Positions 1 through 7,420 of a stretch of 22,394 nucleotides of DNA are shown piece after piece. The DNA is taken from positions 1 to 22,394 of the forward strand of contig JAHFRS010000005.1 in assembly GCA_023266155.1 (NCBI GenBank). Direction: 5' to 3'. The DNA is from an archaeon (GTDB lineage: Archaea > Nanobdellota > Nanobdellia > Woesearchaeales > GW2011-AR9). The translations under genes and the position numbers were made by a program. Within the stretch, counting starts at the first letter, position 1; every line of letters starts with the position of its first letter. A model generated the notes under the pieces. That model was given only the letters and a program-made list of their open reading frames with translations. It did no database searches and was not told the DNA's origin.

Positions 1-2
1 TG

Positions 3-335
3 GTGATACGGCCAGCTCAGTTTGATATCTCTCAATATTTGGAGAAACATCATCCTCAAAATCAGCTTTTTATTCAACTGCACAAGCTTGTTAGTCAGAA
101 TATTACCTGGGAGGATAAATTAGACCAATTCCCGGTTCTCTTGCGGCAGCCGCCACAGTTTTATTCCCAAGCTGATCATGCTTATTTGCAAGATCTTGAA
201 TTTGCGCTGAGAACTTCATTGCAGGAAGGGGTTTTGGGGTATCTTTCGCAGGAGAATGTTGCGTTTAAGAATAAAGTGCTGGTGGTAATAGACCAGTTGC
301 AGGAGTATGCACACAATTATCGTTTAAATATCTAG
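3..335 (+). CDS. Unrecognised protein, C-terminal part (gene runs in from the left edge)
   Basis: The frame is open from the first bases of the window and ends in TAG at 333-335. About 110 residues are visible, and the true start may lie outside; a GTG at position 3 is the only reason to consider a start here. The segment is mostly helical and polar, with no signal peptide, membrane segment or motif I can assign to a family. It is followed by a palindrome and a T-rich stretch (366-408) that separate it from the next gene, so it is probably not co-transcribed with the downstream cluster. Function unknown. Confidence 0.6.
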   Translation: MIRPAQFDISQYLEKHHPQNQLFIQLHKLVSQNITWEDKLDQFPVLLRQPPQFYSQADHAYLQDLEFALRTSLQEGVLGYLSQENVAFKNKVLVVIDQLQEYAHNYRLNI

Positions 336-365
336 GAAGCCTAGGAAAGGGCTGGTCTGTACTTT

Positions 366-393
366 GTGTAGGTCGTAGTGGTTACTACTACAC
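366..393. promoter_or_regulatory. Imperfect nested palindrome (candidate operator or terminator stem)
   Basis: GTGTAG at 366-371 pairs with CTACAC at 388-393, and inside it GTAGT (375-379) pairs with ACTAC (384-388) around GGTT. The right arms share one base. It is followed by T-rich sequence (394-408), so it could end the upstream gene, or it could be a repressor site about 55 bp upstream of the TATA box of the TrmB-like gene. A further TGTAGT lies at 419-424. Related TGTAGT/ACTACA elements occur at 16663-16721 and 17715-17733, which favours a regulatory reading. Confidence 0.4.
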
Positions 394-446
394 TCTTTTA
401 TATTTTATCCTGAATTGCTGTAGTAAACAGAGCAACACTGAAAGAA

Positions 447-458
447 AGATATATATAC
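447..458 (+). promoter_or_regulatory. Archaeal TATA box for the TrmB-like gene
   Basis: A purine-rich BRE-like stretch (441-448) runs into an alternating AT element (449-457). The ATG at 485 is 28 bp after its end, which is the spacing expected for a nearly leaderless archaeal transcript. There is no Shine-Dalgarno motif before the ATG, consistent with leaderless initiation. Confidence 0.6.
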
Positions 459-484
459 TTGAAACTATAATTGATCTCTCACCC

Positions 485-1228
485 ATGGCAGCAGACCTCA
501 GCAAAGAGCAGCTTCTAGGAGAATTGGGCTTAAGCAAGAACGATTCTAAAGTCTATCTTACGTTGTTAAAAGATGGTCCCAATACCGTCACGGTGATTTC
601 AAAGAAAAGCGGCCTGCATCGGGCCAATGTCTATGGCACCTTAGAGCGATTAAAAGCGAAAGGTCTTGTCAGCGAGTACGTGGAACAGCTGAAACGGATT
701 TTTAGGGGGGCTGAACCGTCTATATTGGTTACGCTACTTCTAGAGAAAGAATTGAAATTGAAAGCGCTTCTGCCGCAATTCATGCTGGAACATCAACTTT
801 CACAAAAAAATAGCGTTGTGGAAGTTTATGAAAGCATCTCAGCTATTCGAAACATTTTTCATCATTATCTGGACCTTGGAGAAAATATTTATGCTTTTGG
901 CATACCTAAAATGGCCATAGATCTGGTTGGGGAGTATTTCCAGAATGTAATTCATAAGAAGAGGGCCAAACAAAAGCAATGGATGTATCACCTCTATAAC
1001 AGTAATGCCGTTGAAAGAATTAAGTTTCTCAACACTCTCCCCTACACCGAAGCCAGATATTTAGACTCCGAGTTTAATTCTCCTGTGGCCACGGTTATCT
1101 GTGGTGATGAATTAAGTATCATGTCGCTCAATGCGGATAGATGTATTCTCATTGTCATTAGAATCAAAGAAATGGCTGAAATTTATCAGAAATATTTTCA
1201 GATTTTATGGGTAAAAGCACAGAAATAG
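485..1228 (+). CDS. TrmB-family transcriptional regulator
   Basis: A 247-residue archaeal sugar- or metabolite-responsive type regulator. Residues about 8-75 form a TrmB-type winged helix-turn-helix: the LGLSKNDSKVYLTLLKDG opening is typical of the family, followed by a recognition-helix region (SKKSGLHRANVYGTLERL) and the wing (KGLVSEY). The remaining roughly 160 residues correspond to the C-terminal phospholipase-D-like sensor region seen in short TrmB proteins; the ligand cannot be inferred. The gene has its own TATA box and stands 91 bp upstream of a very long same-strand gene run, so it is the natural candidate for a local, possibly autoregulated, controller of that run. Family assignment is strong; the target genes are inferred from position. 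Confidence 0.88.
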   Translation: MAADLSKEQLLGELGLSKNDSKVYLTLLKDGPNTVTVISKKSGLHRANVYGTLERLKAKGLVSEYVEQLKRIFRGAEPSILVTLLLEKELKLKALLPQFMLEHQLSQKNSVVEVYESISAIRNIFHHYLDLGENIYAFGIPKMAIDLVGEYFQNVIHKKRAKQKQWMYHLYNSNAVERIKFLNTLPYTEARYLDSEFNSPVATVICGDELSIMSLNADRCILIVIRIKEMAEIYQKYFQILWVKAQK

Positions 1229-1262
1229 AATGGTTTACCATGAAGTAGTTAAAATAAAGAAA

Positions 1263-1276
1263 GGTTTATATATTGT
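1263..1276 (+). promoter_or_regulatory. TATA box driving the long kinase/leader-protein operon
   Basis: TTTATATATT at 1265-1274 is preceded by a purine-rich run (1255-1264). Initiation about 22-25 bp downstream would fall near 1297-1300, close to a strong Shine-Dalgarno-like stretch (GAGGGGTGAG, 1296-1305). No other promoter-sized gap occurs until about 16646, so this element probably drives the whole run. Confidence 0.55.
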
Positions 1277-1319
1277 ACTCTAGTTTATGATTTAAGAGGG
1301 GTGAGATTTGCTTGTATCC

Positions 1320-3731
1320 ATGGCAAAACTCCGTATTGGAATCATTGGACCGGGAGACGTTACTGAGCGTGTCATGCAGGGTTTTTCTGAACTCAAAGAT
1401 AATGTTGAGAGTATCAGTTTTTATGATCATGGTGGTTCCTTTAAAGAGCAATATAAGAGTCATGTTGAAACGCTCTTTCGCGCTGTTCCAGGTTATAAGG
1501 TTATCATGGATGTTCAGGCCTATCCTCATTTTAGCACTTTTATGAACCAGTCTGATGTCATTATTCTTAATGTTGGAGCAGATACACCTCTGCCTTTTCT
1601 GAATGGAACAGAACTTGTCAGTCATTTTGCTGATTTGGAATCAATGCTGGAAAGAGAAGGGCACAAATCATACCGCGAATATGAGGAAAAAAGGAAAAAA
1701 AAGAAAAAACCAATTTCTATGGTTCAAGCCGACTATTTGGGTGATTTTATAACAGCCTATCAGATTTTAAAAGAGGTTAATATGATGCGAACTGCCGGCG
1801 ATTTTGATCAGCCTTTGAGAATGAATGTGGCATTACCGGCAACTCTTCCCATCGTGATGAGATACGCCTACAAAATGAGAGAGTTTTTCGATAAAAATAA
1901 AGAAGTTTCAGCATCCAGTAAACTGCTCATTGTCAATTCTAACTGCTCTGAGAATAATCTTAACGCGATTCTGAGCGTTGTACCTGAGTTAAGAGGCAGT
2001 TCTGTTTCCCTAGCTATTGAACGGAAAAGACTGATGACTTTATTGAATACCGATAAAGACATTCCTCTTCCATCATCTTGTCTTATCTACACCGGGGTCG
2101 TGGGAGATCATGACAGTTACCCACTCCCAAATTTCACTAAAGTATCTCTGCAACTATTAGCAACGGAAGACCAGAGAAGAATCGATGAATTCGCTACTTG
2201 GCTCAAAGATAATTATAACACGCTCTACAATCGCATGAAAGGCGAATTGCGTAATTTTTATATAGACAGAAAAGGAAAACAAGATTTATTGGATCATGCT
2301 GGAGAAGGAGTATTAGATCTCCTTAGAAGTATCTTCGATGAAAAAATGAATGTCACCAGTGGCTATTACACGGAACTGGGTCTAGACTACGATCTTCCGG
2401 CTGGCCAAGGCCTTTGCTTTGTTGATGATCATACCATCAGTTGGACAGAGCAAGGTTTTCGGGTGATTCCACAACGGCAGAAATTGGATGAAGTTACCAG
2501 AAACCTTTTTCAGGAGTGTAAGCGGGCTCATGTCAAACTTCATCAACGGTTTGTAGATAATCCTCTTATTCCTGTCTTTGGCTTTCCTGGTTCTGCTCAT
2601 CGTACTCCCACACTTTCTTCTCCGCAAATTGTGGCTGGGTATAACACCGGAAAACGAAGGCATACGGAAGTACTGGTGCCCGTCTGGTCAACGGAAGACA
2701 AAAAACAGAAACTCATTGCCTTGGATGTTTCTTCGTTAGAGCGAAGGGTAGTTCCTTTTGAAGGTAGAACTAAAGATGATAAAATTCGCTGTGTTACGAT
2801 GATCACACTTGATGGAAAAGATTTCATTGCCTGTGGGTTTACGAAAGATTATACTCTCATTGAGCCGGAAACGTTCACCATCATTAAAAGTTATCCGTTA
2901 ACAGTACCGCTGGCACGAACTTCTGTTGATGGGACAGTAAAACAATACAGAATTAACTCCTTGGTCTCCGCTGGAAAAGAAGTTTTCCTTACCCATGATC
3001 TTTATGGTCTAGTTGCTACTAATATTAATACTGGTGAACAGAAAGTGTTCTATTCTCCTAAACCAAATGATGGCCCGGTGAGGGGCGTAAAGCTAAATCC
3101 ACAAGATCACAATTTATATTTTATCGTGGGTAGATCTATTTTTGTCTATTCTCCTCTTCAGGAAAAATTAATTGGAAAATTTACCTCCTCTCATCAGGAC
3201 TCATTAGAAAGTATCGTATTTGATAATCAGAACATCTATGTTTCCACTAAGAGAAACATAAAAAAAAATGCCTATATTCTGGCTGCGTCAATCGGGAAGT
3301 ACAAAGAGGGCTTAGAAAGATTAGATGGCGATGAAAAAATAAAAGAAAACATTATTTTTATGGATGGATTCTATCAGAATTTACTTAGAGATGGTGTACC
3401 AGAAAGAATTTTTCACCTTCTCTGTTCTCATGGTGGTACGGCAGCTATTCATAAAATAAATGAGAAGGCTAAAGGCAAGGTTGCTTCTTGGGAAAAAGTA
3501 AAATCTTATCATAGCTCCGAAAGAGGGAAGATTCCTGGAAATAAGGGTGGTGTCGGGGGATTAGTTACGGGCGTTCATGCCTATGTTACCTATGGAAATA
3601 GGGATCCTTCCAGAGAACAGGGCATATACGAAATAGATCTAAGAACTTTCAAGCAGGAACTTCTTTTTGATTGTCAAAAAGTTGGCGAGTATGTTGGGCC
3701 AACGATAACTTTACTAAACCTAACGAGGTAA
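1320..3731 (+). CDS. Malate/lactate-dehydrogenase-like domain fused to a beta-propeller-like C-terminal half
   Basis: An 803-residue protein. The first about 410 residues resemble the LDH/MDH fold: a dinucleotide loop GIIGPGDV (residues 7-14), an acidic residue D36 ending strand 2 (SISFYD), SDVIILNVGAD (78-88) where dehydrogenases have aDvVVitaG, a NSNC stretch near 205 in place of the NP motif, and a late GLDYDLPAGQGL segment near 355. The usual catalytic Arg/His motifs are not evident, so it may bind a nucleotide without being a classic dehydrogenase. Residues about 430-803 are repetitive beta strands (for example LIALDVSSLERR, IYEIDLRTF) typical of a propeller. The start is ambiguous: TTG at 1308 sits 3 nt after GGTGA, whereas ATG 1320 begins exactly at the Rossmann strand; I chose ATG. 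It is followed 5 bp later by the kinase gene. No named family fits the whole protein. Confidence 0.7.
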   Translation: MAKLRIGIIGPGDVTERVMQGFSELKDNVESISFYDHGGSFKEQYKSHVETLFRAVPGYKVIMDVQAYPHFSTFMNQSDVIILNVGADTPLPFLNGTELVSHFADLESMLEREGHKSYREYEEKRKKKKKPISMVQADYLGDFITAYQILKEVNMMRTAGDFDQPLRMNVALPATLPIVMRYAYKMREFFDKNKEVSASSKLLIVNSNCSENNLNAILSVVPELRGSSVSLAIERKRLMTLLNTDKDIPLPSSCLIYTGVVGDHDSYPLPNFTKVSLQLLATEDQRRIDEFATWLKDNYNTLYNRMKGELRNFYIDRKGKQDLLDHAGEGVLDLLRSIFDEKMNVTSGYYTELGLDYDLPAGQGLCFVDDHTISWTEQGFRVIPQRQKLDEVTRNLFQECKRAHVKLHQRFVDNPLIPVFGFPGSAHRTPTLSSPQIVAGYNTGKRRHTEVLVPVWSTEDKKQKLIALDVSSLERRVVPFEGRTKDDKIRCVTMITLDGKDFIACGFTKDYTLIEPETFTIIKSYPLTVPLARTSVDGTVKQYRINSLVSAGKEVFLTHDLYGLVATNINTGEQKVFYSPKPNDGPVRGVKLNPQDHNLYFIVGRSIFVYSPLQEKLIGKFTSSHQDSLESIVFDNQNIYVSTKRNIKKNAYILAASIGKYKEGLERLDGDEKIKENIIFMDGFYQNLLRDGVPERIFHLLCSHGGTAAIHKINEKAKGKVASWEKVKSYHSSERGKIPGNKGGVGGLVTGVHAYVTYGNRDPSREQGIYEIDLRTFKQELLFDCQKVGEYVGPTITLLNLTR
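3725..3730 (+). promoter_or_regulatory. Ribosome binding site fixing the kinase start
   Basis: GAGGTA lies 6 nt upstream of ATG 3737 and overlaps the stop codon of the preceding gene. It favours ATG 3737 over the in-frame ATG at 3671, which would lie inside the upstream coding sequence and add 22 residues unrelated to a kinase domain. Confidence 0.65.
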
Positions 3732-3736
3732 TAACC

Positions 3737-4921
3737 ATGGACTATGAAGAAGAACTAAAAGGATGGGAAATTAAAGGGAAAGCAGATGTTTATACGGTAA
3801 TCGAATATGTCGCTAAAGGAGGATTTGGGGAAATTTGGAAGGCGGAGAGAAAAAGTAACCATCAACCTGTCGCCATAAAAAAGTTGTTATCCAAGCACCG
3901 CAGTACATCCAGCAGTATTGACAAATTCTTCCAAGAGGGGGCATTAACAGAGAGATTAGACCATCCTAATATACTCCATACGTATGAAGTGGGTATAGAT
4001 CCAAAAAAGAATATCTGTTTTCTCGTAACAGATTTTCTTGACCATGATCTGAGTGTCTACCTTCGCAAAGAACGAGAGATAGACAGTTCCAGTGCCCAAA
4101 AAATAATCGTCCTCGTAGCTGAGGGCTTGCACTATGCTCATACCCAAGGAGTTCTCCATCGCGATGTTCATCCAAGGAATATTCTCATTGATAAAGACGG
4201 CCAGGTGTATTTGTCTGACTTTGGTATAGCAAAAGTGTTGGAGGAATCGCCGCTTAAGTCTAAGATTGATAATTTTTACTCGAACTGTGCAAGAGTTAGA
4301 ACGAAGGAAACGAGCTTAGAATCGGAGCTCGCAAAATTTGGTGTTACCGATACTGGGGATGCTGAAGATAGTGGTTCCAGGGAAATTATTTTTACCCTCG
4401 CACGTGGTAATCCCGCCTATGCTTCACTGGAGGTTCTCCGGAGAGGGATAAAAGTTGCAACGGCCAAGTCCGACCAGTTTTCTCTGGGTCAGGTTGCCTA
4501 TGAACTATTCAAAGTAATAGGAGATCAACGGTTATGTAAAGTAGCGGAAACAGCCATGAAAATTGATCCAGATACAAGATTTCCATCTGTTAACGACTTT
4601 AAAGAAACATTGCAAACGGTCCCCGATTACCTTCACCAGCTGCGCTCGTATCAAGACATCGGCAAAAGATTAGGCTTGGCAGAGCTGGAGCAGTTATATC
4701 AGCTGGCGCAGAAAGCCCATGTTGAAAATCCCGTCAACAAACCTTTGTTTCAGCCAATTTTAGGGCAAGTAGAAGATGAACAGGTCGCACAGTATGCCCA
4801 GTTTCTTGAGGAGTTGGTGCAGAACACAGGAAAAAAAGATATCCAACCAGCTGTTTTGGAATTACAAAAAAAAGTAGTGCCTGTACTGAGAGAAATTGAG
4901 AAGTTGGCCGGACGAACGTAA
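3737..4921 (+). CDS. Hanks-type (eukaryotic-like) Ser/Thr protein kinase
   Basis: A 394-residue soluble kinase. Visible motifs: glycine loop AKGGFGEIW (26-34), strand-3 lysine in VAIKK (K48), helix-C glutamate E67 or E72, catalytic loop LHRDVHPRNIL (140-150), DFG (161-163), GNPAYASLE as the APE-region equivalent, and SDQFSLGQVAYELF for subdomain IX. Two oddities stand out. The lysine of HRDxKxxN is histidine (H145). About 60 residues rich in Ser, Asp and Glu separate DFG from the APE-equivalent, much longer than usual. After the catalytic domain come about 100 helical residues with no membrane segment. It sits between the dehydrogenase/propeller gene and the array of leader proteins, 4 bp before the first of them, so those proteins are its most likely substrates or partners (inference). 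HRD and DFG are intact, so I expect activity, possibly altered. Confidence 0.9.
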   Translation: MDYEEELKGWEIKGKADVYTVIEYVAKGGFGEIWKAERKSNHQPVAIKKLLSKHRSTSSSIDKFFQEGALTERLDHPNILHTYEVGIDPKKNICFLVTDFLDHDLSVYLRKEREIDSSSAQKIIVLVAEGLHYAHTQGVLHRDVHPRNILIDKDGQVYLSDFGIAKVLEESPLKSKIDNFYSNCARVRTKETSLESELAKFGVTDTGDAEDSGSREIIFTLARGNPAYASLEVLRRGIKVATAKSDQFSLGQVAYELFKVIGDQRLCKVAETAMKIDPDTRFPSVNDFKETLQTVPDYLHQLRSYQDIGKRLGLAELEQLYQLAQKAHVENPVNKPLFQPILGQVEDEQVAQYAQFLEELVQNTGKKDIQPAVLELQKKVVPVLREIEKLAGRT

Positions 4922-4925
4922 AAAA

Positions 4926-5684
4926 ATGACTCAAGAACTTGATGATTTAGAACGGAAAGTCGGTTTATTAGCTGAGAATTCAAAACTTCGGGAAGAGCTT
5001 GAAAAGCTTCAGCAGGAGTTTGACAAAGTCCCGGCGCAATATAAGCCGAATTCTGATTCTAAATTTTCGGGACTTTTTGAAAAACATAAAAGCTTTTTTG
5101 AAGACTTATATACAATTTACAAACAAGAGTATAGTTATAAAATTGGGACCATTACAAGTCCGTCGAAAAAAGACGTCGAAAAATACTTTTCAGCATTACA
5201 TCCGGCAGATCAAGAACTTCTAGCATCAAAGGGGAAAAATACTTTGCTCATTTTTCTTGGAAAAGCAAGCAGAATTCATAATTATTACGTTAATGATTAT
5301 CACCAACACTGCCCCTCTCTTGAACCCTTAGGGGGGTTGGGGGGAGGTATAATCGGAACTTTAATAGGGACATCAGCGGCATCAGGAATTTGTTACACTC
5401 TTGGCATTGATATGATGTTAGGCCTTTCTATAGGTTTTCTTTGTGGTTTTAGTTTAGGGGCAATGGTTGGTGCAGTGAGTGGTTATAGAACTACTCAGTC
5501 CGATACCTACCTCAAAAAAGAAAGAGAATACGAAGATTATAAACAACGTCAGACTGACAAAGAACAGCAAGAGGTAACCGTTCACATTAACCATTATGCT
5601 CATGATTTAACAGAGATACATCTTTCTTCACAAAAAAGTGCAATACCAAGATACATTCTTGCAGAAAACGGGAGCAAAAAATGA
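4926..5684 (+). CDS. Leader protein A: coiled-coil leader plus glycine-zipper membrane hairpin
   Basis: A 252-residue protein, first of the leader array. ATG 4926 is chosen because it gives the shared leader MTQELDDLERKVGLL and lies 4 bp after the kinase stop; an upstream in-frame ATG at 4896 lies inside the kinase. Residues 1-37 form the leader coiled coil (L5, L8, V12, L15 spacing). Residues about 45-130 are helical (FEKHK near 51, LHPADQ, HNYY). Residues 135-186 are hydrophobic and strongly Gly/Ala-rich with GxxxG-type spacing, compatible with two tightly packed membrane helices. A charged helical tail (191-252) follows. It is paralogous to leader protein F over its whole length. Function unknown; glycine zippers occur in helix-packing and pore-forming membrane proteins, but nothing here proves a pore. 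Confidence 0.78.
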   Translation: MTQELDDLERKVGLLAENSKLREELEKLQQEFDKVPAQYKPNSDSKFSGLFEKHKSFFEDLYTIYKQEYSYKIGTITSPSKKDVEKYFSALHPADQELLASKGKNTLLIFLGKASRIHNYYVNDYHQHCPSLEPLGGLGGGIIGTLIGTSAASGICYTLGIDMMLGLSIGFLCGFSLGAMVGAVSGYRTTQSDTYLKKEREYEDYKQRQTDKEQQEVTVHINHYAHDLTEIHLSSQKSAIPRYILAENGSKK

Positions 5685-6202
5685 CCGCAGAACTTGACGA
5701 CTTAGAAGGGAAAGTTAATGCTTTATTGACTAAAATCAATGAAACAGGCATGAAAGCAGAATACGGCGTGGTATTACAAGATATTTTTGACTTACTGAAG
5801 ACCTGTTATGGGGAATTATCGGCTGTTAAGCAGGCTTTAGAGCAACACAACAGGAAGCCAGCAGCTGAAGTAACTGAATATAAACACTATTGTAATCCTG
5901 GGGTGTTGGGGGTAGAAGTTTATCATAATAGTGGTCGCGTTAACGGAGCAGAAGTTTATGTGTATTGCGTTGAAAATAAAATCAGTTTCTGTCTGAGAAC
6001 TGGTCCAAAAGAGTCCCTCTTTTCTCTAGGATCAAAAGTTGAGGGATATTGCCAAAGTAAGGGAAAACTCCCTGGCGGACGGTATCGGGTGTTGGTTTGT
6101 TGGGCAGGCATGACACAAGAAGAATACATTACTCTTGATTTTAACACGTTAGCGAGAATCATTCTCAGCAGAGAAGAAAAACTCATCCGTGCTCAAGAGT
6201 AG
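5681..6202 (+). CDS. Leader protein B: leader coiled coil plus beta-sandwich-like domain
   Basis: A 173-residue soluble protein. It overlaps the stop codon of A by ATGA, indicating translational coupling. Residues 1-55 are the leader (MTAELDDLEGKVNALL) and its coiled-coil extension, including a K-x-E-Y-G-x-V-L-x-x-I segment also present in C. Residues about 70-155 form a small all-beta domain with GVLGVEV at its start, KLPGGRYRV near 129-137 and a closing TLDF strand. This is the pattern of transthyretin/CNA-B/carboxypeptidase-regulatory-like sandwiches, where the PGG-Y-x-h segment forms a conserved turn. Six cysteines are present. There is no membrane segment, unlike C, which carries the same domain. 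Fold assignment is tentative. Confidence 0.72.
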   Translation: MTAELDDLEGKVNALLTKINETGMKAEYGVVLQDIFDLLKTCYGELSAVKQALEQHNRKPAAEVTEYKHYCNPGVLGVEVYHNSGRVNGAEVYVYCVENKISFCLRTGPKESLFSLGSKVEGYCQSKGKLPGGRYRVLVCWAGMTQEEYITLDFNTLARIILSREEKLIRAQE

Positions 6203-6211
6203 CAATAAAGA

Positions 6212-7420
6212 ATGGCCACAGCCCTTGACACTTTGGAACAGAAAGTTGCTGCCTTACTCCGAGCACTAGAAGAACAAGGATTAAAGCAGGAATATGGGAA
6301 CGTCTTACGGGAGATTCTACGTGAACTCCAGCAGTATCATGCTAAGATTGGATCTTTAAGAACAAATCTTGATCAGGTAGGGGAGGTATTACACCATGAA
6401 GTTGAATCAAATTATTCTGAGATTGAATCTTTGAAAACTGATCTTGAAAAGGTAGAAAAGGAGGTTTATGGTTCACTTGAATCTAAGATCAAATCTTTGG
6501 GATTAGAACTGGATATTTTCAAAGAAGAAATTGACTTTTTAAAGAGAACACCAGTAGCTAGTTTGAGTGATTTTAAAGAGGGGGTTTTGGGCGTTTTAGT
6601 AACTTCTCCTAATCGCAGTTTCGATCATCGGGAGGGAGTCCAAATTGAAGTATCTAATGGGAAAGAAATTGTTTATATGACAACAGCCTATCGCTATGGT
6701 TCCACTTATCATACCCAAGAAGCTGCCCATGGCTTCTGCGAAAGAAAATTACCGGGTGGAAATTATCAGCTGACGATTTATTACCCTCACAAAAGAATCA
6801 TGAACATTACTGTTGATGGCGATACTTATATGGACATAGATCTGGAGAAAAGACAGGAAATAGAACCCATTCAATTTACAGGAGCAGCAACTCCCATTTT
6901 GCCTTCACTACCTTCACCAGAATTACCTTCCGCTTCGATAATCACAACTCATTCTGTCGTAAGAACCTCATATTTTCATCAGACGGCAAATCGTGTTTCA
7001 TCGTTTTTCAAGAGACACGGTTTATTGCTGCTGGCGGGAACAGTGTTAGCTACTACTGGTGGTTACGGCGTATATCGAGTAGTCCAACGTCAAAGAATGA
7101 ATTCTTATTTTGAAGATGGTCAGGCAGAATTACGAGCTAATAATAATGAGGCTGCTATCAATGATTTTAATCAAGTCATTGCGCTCAATGCCGATAATGT
7201 TGAGGCGTATAACAATCGTGGCATTGCTCACTATAATCAGAAAGAGTACGCTGCTGCCTTGTCCGATTACAACCAAGCCATCGCTTTAAACCAAAACTTT
7301 TTTTACGCCTACCACAATAGAGCTTTAGTCTGGCAGGCAAAAGGGGAAACAGAAAAAGCAGCAAAAGACTTTGGAATGGAAGCAGTGATAAAACAAAGAG
7401 TTGGCCTGACCACACCATGA
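6212..7420 (+). CDS. Leader protein C: long coiled coil, beta-sandwich domain, membrane anchor, TPRs
   Basis: A 402-residue modular protein. Residues 1-112 are leader (MATALDTLEQKVAALL) and extended coiled coil. Residues about 118-212 are the beta-sandwich-like domain shared with B (GVLGVLV at 124-130, KLPGGNYQLTIY at 179-190). A Pro/Ser linker (225-242) leads to one membrane segment (269-291, LLLLAGTVLATTGGYGVYRV). Residues about 297-395 hold two clear TPRs plus a flanking helix pair (EAYNNRGIAHYNQKEYAAAL is one core). It overlaps D by ATGA. Basic residues lie on both flanks of the anchor, so topology is less certain here than in D and H. The architecture is a clear intermediate linking B (same sandwich) to E and G (anchor plus TPR). 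Confidence 0.8.
   Translation: MATALDTLEQKVAALLRALEEQGLKQEYGNVLREILRELQQYHAKIGSLRTNLDQVGEVLHHEVESNYSEIESLKTDLEKVEKEVYGSLESKIKSLGLELDIFKEEIDFLKRTPVASLSDFKEGVLGVLVTSPNRSFDHREGVQIEVSNGKEIVYMTTAYRYGSTYHTQEAAHGFCERKLPGGNYQLTIYYPHKRIMNITVDGDTYMDIDLEKRQEIEPIQFTGAATPILPSLPSPELPSASIITTHSVVRTSYFHQTANRVSSFFKRHGLLLLAGTVLATTGGYGVYRVVQRQRMNSYFEDGQAELRANNNEAAINDFNQVIALNADNVEAYNNRGIAHYNQKEYAAALSDYNQAIALNQNFFYAYHNRALVWQAKGETEKAAKDFGMEAVIKQRVGLTTP

Noticed and set aside
1266..1625. Minus-strand open frame of 119 codons opposite the dehydrogenase-like gene
   Set aside because: It lies wholly opposite the Rossmann-domain coding sequence, has low-complexity composition and no start context. The plus-strand frame has recognisable motifs.
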